In this document: piece after piece, positions 9,445 to 18,000 of the stretch
Layout: each line of letters opens with the position of its first letter
Position numbering within the stretch: position 1 is the first letter of the stretch
DNA from: Pseudomonadales bacterium
Lineage (GTDB): Bacteria; Pseudomonadota; Gammaproteobacteria; Pseudomonadales; UBA7239
NCBI GenBank assembly: GCA_028280345.1
Contig: JANQLY010000010.1
Span: forward strand, 124,001 to 188,000
Direction of reading: 5' to 3'
Length of the DNA: 64,000 nucleotides
The notes under the pieces: generated by a model
Told to the model about the DNA's origin: nothing
Databases searched by the model: none
What the model saw: only the letters and a program-made list of their open reading frames with translations
Made by a program: the position numbers and the translations under genes

Positions 9445-11028
9445 CTACTCAATAAATTCCTGGTTCATTAGGCCGTGCCAGAAGTTGCAGATTTCATCGC
9501 TCTCTGCGGCATCAGTGTGACCGAGTGCCAGATCAATTTGCAGGCGTTGGCGATTTTCGTTATAAGTTGGCCAGGGGTGATCAACTTTGCCGTTTGGATT
9601 ACCGGTCAGTGCAAATTGCGACCAGTAATCCATAATATTGTGCGACAGCGTAAGTTCCTCACCACTAAACTCGCTTTCAAACCATGCCATCGGCTCGTTG
9701 AATAAAAATTGCAATTCAGCACTATGGAAGGCACCGAGCTCGCGCATTTCAGGCAAAATAAAATCTGCCTCGGGATAAGTGAAATAATAGCTGTAAACCG
9801 GTGCGTGCCTGGCAATTGCATCAGAAGTGAACTTTTCTTGGCAAACGAATGTGTGGTCACCAAAAGCTGCAGACAATGCGGCCCCCGGATCCTCATAATT
9901 TTCAAGAGGGTAGCGTTCCAGCACAAGAGGAACCTTGTCGTCACTGCGTACAAGATAATTCAGGCGGGCCGGATAGTCTTCGGCGTCAAGGGCAGCAAAG
10001 CGATACTCATGACTGAACATAACAATAATCTCACCCTCATTGGCATTGTTGCCATTGATAACAGGTACTTTCTCGAAACGGCCTTCAGCGAAACTTTTTG
10101 CTGGTTGTTCTTTTAATATAGAGCCATCAATTGTCGGCATCCAGTAGTCGCTTTCTTCTCCAAAGGCAAGACCAGGATCCGGAGGCATTGCATCGAGAAT
10201 ATCATCAGGGCCCTTGCTGCGCATGCATAACGTTACATCTTCGCTATCACTACAGCCAAGAGCCTCTTCCATGGCCAGGCCCTGTCGTTCCATGAAGTCC
10301 AGTGGCGGGTAGGGCGTAAAGCATGGGCCACTCTGAATAATTGCTTTGTGGAAGCGTCGTGCACTCAGCGGTGAAACCATCAAATTACAGACACTCATAC
10401 CACCTGCCGATTCACCGATAATGGTGATGTTGTTCCTGTCGCCGCCAAACATCGCAATATTGCGCTGTATCCACTTAAGTGCGTGAATCTGGTCGAGCAT
10501 GCCGTAGTTACCGGAACCTTTATAGGAACTCTCCTTGCTAAGCTCAGGGTGCGCCAAAAAGCCGAGTGCTCCGAGGCGGTAGTTCATACTGACGACAACC
10601 ACATCACCGCGCTTTGCCAAATGTTGCCCCGGGGTTGATTCATAGGAGTGGCCGACGGTATAACCGCCGCCGTGAATCCATACCATAACCGGAAGTCGCT
10701 TGCCGGGTCGTAGACCCGGGGTCCAGACATTAAGGTACAGGCAGTCTTCCTGACCACGGGTGATGCCGAAAGTGGACTGATAGCAGTGAGGTGGAACTTC
10801 TGTTGCAGGTAATACATTGCTCCAGTTATAGGGAAGTTTCGGCGGCATCCAGCGCAGTTCGCCTACGGGAGGGCGTGCATAGGGTATACCGAGAAAGGCG
10901 TTTACCCCATCCATCATAAGGCCCTGAACCGGGCCGGACTCGGTCTGTACCACCTCTGTACGCTGAGAATTTTTTGTATCGCAGCCAGTAACAAGTAGCA
11001 ACATTAACAAAGTGGCAAGTACACGCAT
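9445..11028 (-). CDS. Type B carboxylesterase, predicted lipoprotein
   Basis: Alpha/beta hydrolase of the carboxylesterase type B family, predicted to hydrolyse carboxylic esters at the cell envelope. The chosen start gives a lipoprotein signal (MRVLATLLMLLLVTGC, lipobox VTGC) and has GGGGGAAA upstream; a longer in-frame start at 11085 lacks these. Visible features are the N-terminal GIPYARPPVGELRW motif, the oxyanion-hole HGGG around residue 118, the nucleophile Ser in GESAGG around 206, and the catalytic His in AFHSAEL around 435. At 527 residues it is of normal family length. It stands alone, convergent with the previous gene. The substrate cannot be told from sequence. Confidence 0.9.
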   Translation of the reverse strand: MRVLATLLMLLLVTGCDTKNSQRTEVVQTESGPVQGLMMDGVNAFLGIPYARPPVGELRWMPPKLPYNWSNVLPATEVPPHCYQSTFGITRGQEDCLYLNVWTPGLRPGKRLPVMVWIHGGGYTVGHSYESTPGQHLAKRGDVVVVSMNYRLGALGFLAHPELSKESSYKGSGNYGMLDQIHALKWIQRNIAMFGGDRNNITIIGESAGGMSVCNLMVSPLSARRFHKAIIQSGPCFTPYPPLDFMERQGLAMEEALGCSDSEDVTLCMRSKGPDDILDAMPPDPGLAFGEESDYWMPTIDGSILKEQPAKSFAEGRFEKVPVINGNNANEGEIIVMFSHEYRFAALDAEDYPARLNYLVRSDDKVPLVLERYPLENYEDPGAALSAAFGDHTFVCQEKFTSDAIARHAPVYSYYFTYPEADFILPEMRELGAFHSAELQFLFNEPMAWFESEFSGEELTLSHNIMDYWSQFALTGNPNGKVDHPWPTYNENRQRLQIDLALGHTDAAESDEICNFWHGLMNQEFIE

Positions 11029-11155
11029 ATTATTTTCCCCCGGTTCCAGACAAGCTATAGTAATGCCGCCTGCCACTGGCTGCAAACCCTGTTGGGATAG
11101 CCCTTATGGAGCATGGCGGTGAGGCGAGTATTATGGCTGCGGAGGTAATAATTTG

Positions 11156-12955
11156 ATGCAAAATCCATTGTCGACGGATTCCGGAGCAAAACCGCGTCGC
11201 AAAAAGTTATCTATATTGCTGGCATTGGCACAGTTTCTCAGGCCCTATAAAAAGACCGTGGCCATCTTTCTCGTAGCGTTAATTTTTACGGCGGGTATTA
11301 CCCTGACTATTGGGCAGGGTGTGCGCATGTTGATAGACAATGGTTTTATCGGCCAGTCCATGGAGCAACTCAATGCAGCTATCGGGTTTATTCTCATATT
11401 GTCTCTGTGCATGGCCGTGGGGACCTTTGTGCGCTTCTATTTAATTTCCTGGCTGGGTGAGCGTGTCAGTGCCGATATCCGGCTTGCGGTGTTCAATCAT
11501 ATTATTACTTTACATCCAAGTTTTTTTGAAACCAACCGCAGCGGCGAAATTATGTCGCGCCTGACCACAGATACCACATTGTTACAATCGATTATCGGGT
11601 CGTCTTTTTCAATTGCATTGCGCAGTACGATTACTTTCCTTGGTGGCCTGGTTATGTTGGTGATTACCAATATCAAGTTAACACTAATTATTGTTGCGGG
11701 AGTACCGTTAGTGCTGATGCCGATACTTATCTTCGGTCGCCGCGTGCGCAACCTGTCGCGCAAAAGCCAGGACTCGATTGCTGATGTCGGCACTTATGCA
11801 GGAGAGATCATTCAACACATTAAAACTGTACAAAGTTATACACGGGAAAGCTGGGAAAAGCAGGCCTTTGGTCAGGAAGTAGAAACGGCTTTTTTAATTG
11901 CCCGCAGCCGTGTACGGCAGCGTGGATTATTAATGGCTATTGTTATTCTACTTGTGTTTGGCTCACTCACCGGCATGTTATGGGTTGGCGGCAGTGATGT
12001 ATTGCATGGCAACATGACAGGAGGTGAACTTGGCGCATTTATTTTTTACGCAATCATGGTTGCCGCTGCTGTTGGTAGCTTGTCAGAAGTTTATGGTGAG
12101 CTACAGCGTGCAGCAGGTGCCACCGAGCGACTGATGGAGCTGCTGCAGGAATCGAACCGCATTGAAACACCGTTGGCACCAGCCATTGACCCTCAAACCT
12201 TGCGTGCACAGTTGTGTTTTGACGATGTGACTTTTTGCTATCCGTCAAGGCCGGATCAGCCTGCACTAAAAAACCTTACGTTACAGATTGATGAAGGCAA
12301 AGTGCTTGCACTAGTCGGTCCGTCTGGAGCAGGAAAAACAACGGTTTTTGAATTGATCCAGCGCTTTTATGATCCCCAGTCAGGCAGTATTCTGTTTGGT
12401 GGTGTGGAACACCGGCACAACATTCGTGAACTCGATCCATTAGCCTTGCGGGAGCAGGTAGCAGTTGTGCCTCAGCAGCCTGCTCTGTTTACAGCTGATG
12501 TGATGTATAACATTCGTTACGGTAAGCCCGAGGCAAGTGATGAAGAGGTTTTCGCTGCAGCCAAAGCCGCTCATGCTGATGAGTTTATTCGCAAGCTACC
12601 TAACGGCTATCAGAGCGAGCTGGGTGAGCAAGGGGTACGCTTGTCAGGAGGACAGCGCCAACGCATTGCAATTGCTCGAGCTATTCTGAAAAACCCGCGT
12701 GTTCTGTTGCTTGATGAGGCAACCAGTGCATTGGATGCGGAGAGTGAACTGCATGTTCAACAGGCACTTGAAGAATTGATGCAGGGTCGCACTACTGTAA
12801 TCATTGCGCACCGGTTAGCGACAATTTTGCATGCGGATAGTATTGTTGTTCTGGATCATGGTGAAAAGATAGCTGAAGGAAACCATGCACAGCTATTGGA
12901 AAGTAGTCCACTTTATAAACGGCTTGCGAATCTACAATTCAGACATGCGAGTTGA
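11156..12955 (+). CDS. MsbA-like ABC exporter half-transporter (permease fused to ATPase)
   Basis: A 599-residue ABCB-type exporter subunit expected to work as a homodimer in the inner membrane, moving lipids or drugs outward. Six transmembrane helices occupy about residues 20-300. The nucleotide-binding domain follows with Walker A GPSGAGKTT (about 387), signature LSGGQRQR (about 496), Walker B VLLLDEAT (about 517) and the H-loop IIAHRL (about 549). GGAGGT at 11141-11146 supports the ATG at 11156; a TTG three bases earlier at 11153 is also possible. The gene is divergent from the esterase. MsbA itself is usually next to lpxK, which is not seen here, so a general multidrug or lipid exporter is the safer call. 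Confidence 0.92.
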   Translation: MQNPLSTDSGAKPRRKKLSILLALAQFLRPYKKTVAIFLVALIFTAGITLTIGQGVRMLIDNGFIGQSMEQLNAAIGFILILSLCMAVGTFVRFYLISWLGERVSADIRLAVFNHIITLHPSFFETNRSGEIMSRLTTDTTLLQSIIGSSFSIALRSTITFLGGLVMLVITNIKLTLIIVAGVPLVLMPILIFGRRVRNLSRKSQDSIADVGTYAGEIIQHIKTVQSYTRESWEKQAFGQEVETAFLIARSRVRQRGLLMAIVILLVFGSLTGMLWVGGSDVLHGNMTGGELGAFIFYAIMVAAAVGSLSEVYGELQRAAGATERLMELLQESNRIETPLAPAIDPQTLRAQLCFDDVTFCYPSRPDQPALKNLTLQIDEGKVLALVGPSGAGKTTVFELIQRFYDPQSGSILFGGVEHRHNIRELDPLALREQVAVVPQQPALFTADVMYNIRYGKPEASDEEVFAAAKAAHADEFIRKLPNGYQSELGEQGVRLSGGQRQRIAIARAILKNPRVLLLDEATSALDAESELHVQQALEELMQGRTTVIIAHRLATILHADSIVVLDHGEKIAEGNHAQLLESSPLYKRLANLQFRHAS

Positions 12956-13037
12956 GCATCAGTAAATATTGAGAAAATAGGTTAGAATACGCTTCACATA
13001 GAATAGCCATATACAATTATTATTTCGGGGGAGTGAC

Positions 13038-13196
13038 ATGAAAAAATTTTTGGTATTAATTGGTATTTGTTTACTAGCCAGTGCATGTACGCCGGAAGTT
13101 GGCAGTGAAAAATGGTGTGAAATGATGAAAGAAAAACCTAAAGGCGAATGGACAGCCAATGAAACCGGTAGTTATACCAAGCACTGCTTATTTTAA
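13038..13196 (+). CDS. DUF3012 small lipoprotein
   Basis: A 52-residue protein with signal peptide MKKFLVLIGICLLASAC (lipobox ASAC) and a short mature part carrying VGSEKWCEMMKEKPKGEW and a C-terminal TKHCLF. This matches the DUF3012 family as I remember it (VGSexWCxxmkexPKGdWtaneA...HC). Two mature-part Cys residues are conserved. A strong Shine-Dalgarno, GGGGGAG, lies 4 bases before the ATG. It sits alone between the exporter and the convergent phosphatase gene. The function of the family is not known. Confidence 0.85.
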   Translation: MKKFLVLIGICLLASACTPEVGSEKWCEMMKEKPKGEWTANETGSYTKHCLF

Positions 13197-13212
13197 AAAG
13201 CTTTTAGGAAAA

Positions 13213-13746
13213 TCAGCCAGATACCTGGTTTTTTGGAAAATCGAAATCTTTTAACTCAGCACTACCGGTGCTGATTGACTCCCATCGATCAGTATCAAAG
13301 TACAATGTCACAAGACCGCAAGTTGGTACATTGTCAATGTATGAGCTAGTTAATTGATTAGTTAATGCAGTAAAGCTCGGGTTGTGACCGACAAGCATAA
13401 TATGGGAAAGACAATCATCCAGCTGCTGTATAAAACGTAACAATAAAAATCGACTTGGCAGATATAAATCTTCATCAATAATAAAGCGATTACTGTCTAT
13501 ATCAATGTTGTTGTATTCGGCAAAGACAGTGGCCGTAGATAGAGCACGCTTTGCCGGACTTGAAATGATGGCTTCAAGTGGTGATTGTCTACGTAGAAAG
13601 CGAGTGGCCATATCGGGTGCATCCCGTTTGCCGCGCTTGTTAAGTGGCCGTTTAATATCTTTTAAATCGGGATTTTTCCACGACGACTTTGCATGGCGCA
13701 ATAGATAGAGTGTTTTTCCGCTGGCGGCTGAGTGATTAGTTGACAT
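13213..13746 (-). CDS. SixA-like histidine phosphatase
   Basis: A 177-residue phosphoglycerate-mutase-fold phosphatase. The catalytic His lies in YLLRHAKSSW near the N terminus, followed by SSPAKRALSTA and the second His in LVGHNPSF. SixA removes phosphate from His residues of phosphotransfer proteins; the substrate of this one is unknown. The ATG at 13746 is chosen because GAGGAG is just upstream; a TTG at 13758 is in frame but poorly placed. Convergent with the DUF3012 gene and ends 16 bases from it. Confidence 0.85.
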   Translation of the reverse strand: MSTNHSAASGKTLYLLRHAKSSWKNPDLKDIKRPLNKRGKRDAPDMATRFLRRQSPLEAIISSPAKRALSTATVFAEYNNIDIDSNRFIIDEDLYLPSRFLLLRFIQQLDDCLSHIMLVGHNPSFTALTNQLTSSYIDNVPTCGLVTLYFDTDRWESISTGSAELKDFDFPKNQVSG

Positions 13747-13998
13747 CCTGCTCCTCAATTGCAGTGGGTAAGTTCAGGATTACATTGTAGATGAGTGCGG
13801 AGAGAAAAGTTTTTACAGGACAGCTGTCTTAAGTGAACTGTTCGTTTTGTAATTACGGCAAATAGTATACCTCTGTTTTTACAAAATTTCCTGTTTCAGG
13901 CGCACAGAAAGGCAAATTTTTTTTTGCTAGTCTGACCGTAAAGATTGAATAAAAACTAACAAATAAAAATATAAAAACAAATATAAAGGTGGTGGGGT

Positions 13999-14706
13999 AT
14001 GCATACAATAATGACAATTCTAATTGCTTTTTTGATGACTGCGGTGAGCTGTGCGGAGCTCAATCTAATCCAGCAACCTCTTGATGAACAATCGGCCATG
14101 TACGACTCTATGGAGCTTGAACGCAAGCGTTATGAGGATTTTTTTGCACTGACGGAAGATGTACACAACAAGGACGTTTACCGTTTGAAAGTGCTTTATG
14201 ACGTGAAGGACACGCATGGCGAGAAAGCCTTTGAGCGCCTGCAGGACTGGTATACGTTAATAGACGATAACAAAAATATTGCTGAGAAGGACAAAATTGA
14301 AAAAGTTAACAAATTTTTTAATCGTTTTAACTGGAAGAGTGATTCAGCTAACTGGGAGTCTGAAGATTACTGGGCCAATCCGGTGGAAATGATCATTTCC
14401 GACGGTGGCGATTGTGAAGATTTTGCGCTGGCTAAATACTTTACTCTGCTGGAACTGGGAGTGGCTGCCGACAAGCTGCGTATGACAGTGACAACCACCC
14501 GGGAAAATCGCGAGCCTCACATGGTGCTGGCTTATTATAAAAACCCAACAGCAGACCCGTTAATTATGGACAACCTGGTACGCAAGGTAAAAAAAGCATC
14601 ATTGCGCAACGATATTAATCCGGTATATAGCTTTAATGAAGCACTCGCGAGTGTAATGACCGGATCAAACTGGCAGAATTATAAACTTGAATGTTGGTGT
14701 GAATAA
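13999..14706 (+). CDS. LapG-like transglutaminase-like periplasmic cysteine protease
   Basis: A 235-residue protein with a short hydrophobic N-terminal signal and a bacterial transglutaminase-like Cys protease domain (BTLCP/DUF920). The catalytic Cys lies in GDCEDFA (about residue 139), the His in PHMVLAYY, and the Asp in IMDNL. In Pseudomonas LapG cleaves the N terminus of large surface adhesins and is held inactive by the c-di-GMP receptor LapD. No LapD or adhesin gene is in the window, so a link to biofilm release is an inference from the family. AAAGGTGGTGGGG before the ATG is a strong ribosome site. The 240-base AT-rich region upstream probably holds its promoter. Confidence 0.85.
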   Translation: MHTIMTILIAFLMTAVSCAELNLIQQPLDEQSAMYDSMELERKRYEDFFALTEDVHNKDVYRLKVLYDVKDTHGEKAFERLQDWYTLIDDNKNIAEKDKIEKVNKFFNRFNWKSDSANWESEDYWANPVEMIISDGGDCEDFALAKYFTLLELGVAADKLRMTVTTTRENREPHMVLAYYKNPTADPLIMDNLVRKVKKASLRNDINPVYSFNEALASVMTGSNWQNYKLECWCE

Positions 14707-14819
14707 GGGTGTTTGCACATTGCCATGTGGGGTGGTGTTTTCTATTTCTCATATATTTCATATAAGGGAACAAGGGTTTTGCCCTGCATGGACGCAGGGT
14801 ACTTAGGCATTTATGGACA

Positions 14820-15030
14820 ATTATGCCTGCGCTCTTGTTGGGCGAGTTCATTTTCTTTGCTTGCCTTTATGCCCTGTGGGTACAAAGAAAACGAACCAAA
14901 AGAAAGGGCAGCTTGAGAGTTTATGCCTTATGTCGGCCGCTTAAGTGGCTGGGTCGGCCTCAATGCGCGTCCTTCCGCGATGTCGGCCTGAATTTTCTTC
15001 CTGAAAATTCACCTGCGCCACTTAAGCTCT
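14820..15030. repeat. Palindrome-rich intergenic repeat element
   Basis: Non-coding stretch between two gene ends with nested inverted repeats. A 14-base pair with one mismatch lies at 14846-14859 and 14883-14896 (GTTCATTTTCTTTG / CAAAGAAAACGAAC). A perfect 11-base pair is at 14939-14949 and 15017-15027 (GCTTAAGTGGC). A perfect 8-base hairpin with a 5-base loop is at 14990-15010. GTCGGCC occurs three times inside. The first motif looks like a family of dispersed repeats I recall from many proteobacterial genomes, often mis-annotated as short proteins containing GEFIFFAC. Only one copy is visible here. Confidence 0.65.
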
Positions 15031-15075
15031 AGTGTGGCGGCTGGCAGTTTTTCGCTTTGTGAGAAAGGGTTTAAA

Positions 15076-18000
15076 TCAAGCTACTATATCTGCCATGGAA
15101 CGGAACAGATCTACCGCTTCCTGAGGCAACACCTTCGGTGGTTTTCCGCCGGTTGCCTGATAACAGCCGAGAATAACTTCCGCGGTGCGCTCGATAATCT
15201 GCGCCATATCGCTGGCGCGGCGCAGCGATTTGCCCGCCACCACAATGCCATGGTTTTCCATAAACACAGCCCATTCATCGATGAGCGCATCGGATACCAG
15301 CTCCGCAAGCTCGTCGGATCCCGGCATAGTAAACGGAATACGCTGGATATCACCAAAGAATGCCGCGTCTGATGAAATCGGTAAAAACGGAATACCACAG
15401 TTGGCGAGAATCGTTGCGTTGGGAGCGTGAGCGTGAATTACCGCATTGGCCTTGGGTTTTTTCTTCAGCGTCAGGGTGTGAAAGCCCCACTCTGAAGATG
15501 GTGAGCGCGAGCCCGGATCGAGCGGCTTGCCTTCAAGGCTGATACGCACCATTAACTCCGGTGTCAGATCACCTTTGAACACCTGGCTTGGAGTAATCCA
15601 GCACTCTTCCGGGTTATCCGGGTTGCGTACTGAAACATTACCGCCGGTGGCGGTAATAATATAGTGCTCGTAAAGTTCGTTGACGGTTTCGAGCAGCTCG
15701 CGGCGAATATCTTTTTCACCCACTTCCTGCACAATGGCAGGTGCACCGCCACTGCCGGGTTGAGGAATACTCTGCAAGTCGCCCGGATCACCGAGCTCTG
15801 CACGCACGGCACCGTAGATGCGTTCCATATCGTCTTGCAAATGTTGAATCGTCATAGCTTTTGCCGCATCACCGACAAACGCAATCTCACCGTTCATTGC
15901 GGCATCCATCGCATCAGTGGTGCCGGCAAACATGCCGTCGAGAATAAACGCACGCATGGTCAGTTGTACTTCGGCATCGGCCTTTTCACCGAGGCCGGCA
16001 TTTACTGTGCCTGCATTCAGGCCGAGGTAAAAATTCAGCCCAATATCCGGTGCGGTAAAAGCCAGGGTTACGTCCTGATCTTTGGAGAAATTGATAACCG
16101 CATCATCTTTCGCCATATCTTCACATAAACGCTCAAACAGGCGCGTCATATTTTCGATAACCTGTGGATCGGCAGCTACCTGTGCGCCACTGGTGGCAAC
16201 ATCTGCTGCGCCAGGCTGTGGAATCGAGGCAAGATCACCCGGGCTGCCAAGCTCTTCGCGCACCACACCGTAGATGCGTTCCATATCTGCCTGTAAGTGG
16301 TTGATGGTCATTGCAACAGCTGCGTCACCGACAAAGGCAATCTCGCCGTTCATTGCGGCATCCATCGCATCAGTGGTGCCAGCAAACATACCGTCGAGAA
16401 TAAACGCACGCATGGTCAATTGTACCTCGGCGCCATCTTTTTCGCCGAGGCCTGCTTTTACATCACCTTTGTGCAAGCCGATATAAAAATGCAAACCGAC
16501 ATCCGGTGAGGTAAATGCAAGCGTTAAATCCTTGTCTTCTGAAAACTGTTTCACCGCCTCGTCTTCGCACATCTGTTCGCAGAATTTGCTAAACAGTGCT
16601 TTCATATTGTCAATCACGCCCTGCGGTGCTGTTGCCACGTTGGCACTTTGACCTGAAGCTGATGCTTCTTTGGCTTTTTCATTCTTTTGCAGATCGGTAA
16701 CCGCAGGTGCCGGTTTGTTCATCAACACTTCCACTTCTTCATCAGAAAGTGCTTTGCGTGGAGATGTCCAGCTGAAACCTTCAAGCACTTCCGGATTCAA
16801 ACAGGCGCGAGGTTTTTCACCGTTTAATAACTGCAATAGTGCATTGGAAACATCTTCGCCCTGGTGGCTGGCCACTTCAAATGTATTACCGGCGGAGTGT
16901 GGTGTTGAAAGTACATTCGGGTGTTGTACCAGCGGGTGGTCAAAGCCCGGTGGTTCCTGATTAAAAGTGTCGAGGCCGGCACCGGCGAGGTGGCCAGTTT
17001 GAATAGCGAGAACCAGCGCTTCTTCATCGACAAGTGCAGCGCGTGCCGTATTAACAAAGAATGCACCGGGTTTCATCTTGTTAAATTCTGCCTGACCAAT
17101 CATGCCGGTAGTTTCCGGAGTAACTGCGGCGTGCAGACTGATGAAATCAGATTCTGCCAACAGGGTATCGAGATCAACCAGCTCGCAACCGGCTAATGCC
17201 GCAGCTTCCGGTGTGGCGAACGGATCGGCGGCAATAATGCGTGCGCCAAAGCCGGTTAAACGTTGCACGACCATACGGCCAACGGCACCGAGACCGACAA
17301 GGCCAATGGTTTTATTCCATAACTCGTAACCTTGCAACTGATTAAAGGCTTGACCCATCTTGCCCATATTACCAGCGGTAACTGACTCATCTTTAAGGAA
17401 GGCTGCAGCATCGGTGAGTTTGCGTGCGAGTGCGAGCATAAATGCAACGGTAAGGTCTGCTACTGCAACAGAGTTGCGGCCTGGTGCAAACAGCACAGGA
17501 ATACCAAACGCAGTACATGCATCAATATCAACGTTAACCGCATTGCCGCGACAGGCAGCAACCACACGCAGGTCAGGCAGTGCATTTAATGCTTTGGCGT
17601 CGACAATATCCACTTCGGTGACAAGAATTTGTTTGTCCTGCATGGCGTCGACAAGGCCAGGGCCGGTGAGAATACGTTTGGCTTCACGGAAACTGGCGTA
17701 CTCTACCGCCATTTTTTCGCGCAACTTGTCGAGCGAAGCTTCATCAAATGAAGCAGCTACCAGTGCACTGAGGTTCAAATCAACGTTTACATCCTTGCCA
17801 CTACTTTCTTCCTCTCCATCACCGAGTACATAAGGCAAAATATAGTTGCCTACCTGCGGTGCGGTGGTGTCTTTGCCCGCTTCACGCATGGCAGACCAGT
17901 CTTCGTAAACTTTTTGTGCACGTGCCGCGTTATCAGGGCTAACGTTCGCAACATCGCGGTTGTTAACAAGTGCATCAACAGCGCTATTAAAGTCAGCGTA

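Noticed and set aside
14823-15032. 69-codon ORF over the palindromic repeat
   Set aside because: Its sequence is explained by the inverted repeats; the GEFIFF-type product is a known kind of spurious annotation and no ribosome site is present.
15664-16128. 154-codon + strand ORF inside the fusion gene
   Set aside because: Antisense to well-conserved SCP2 and aldolase coding sequence; the product resembles no family.
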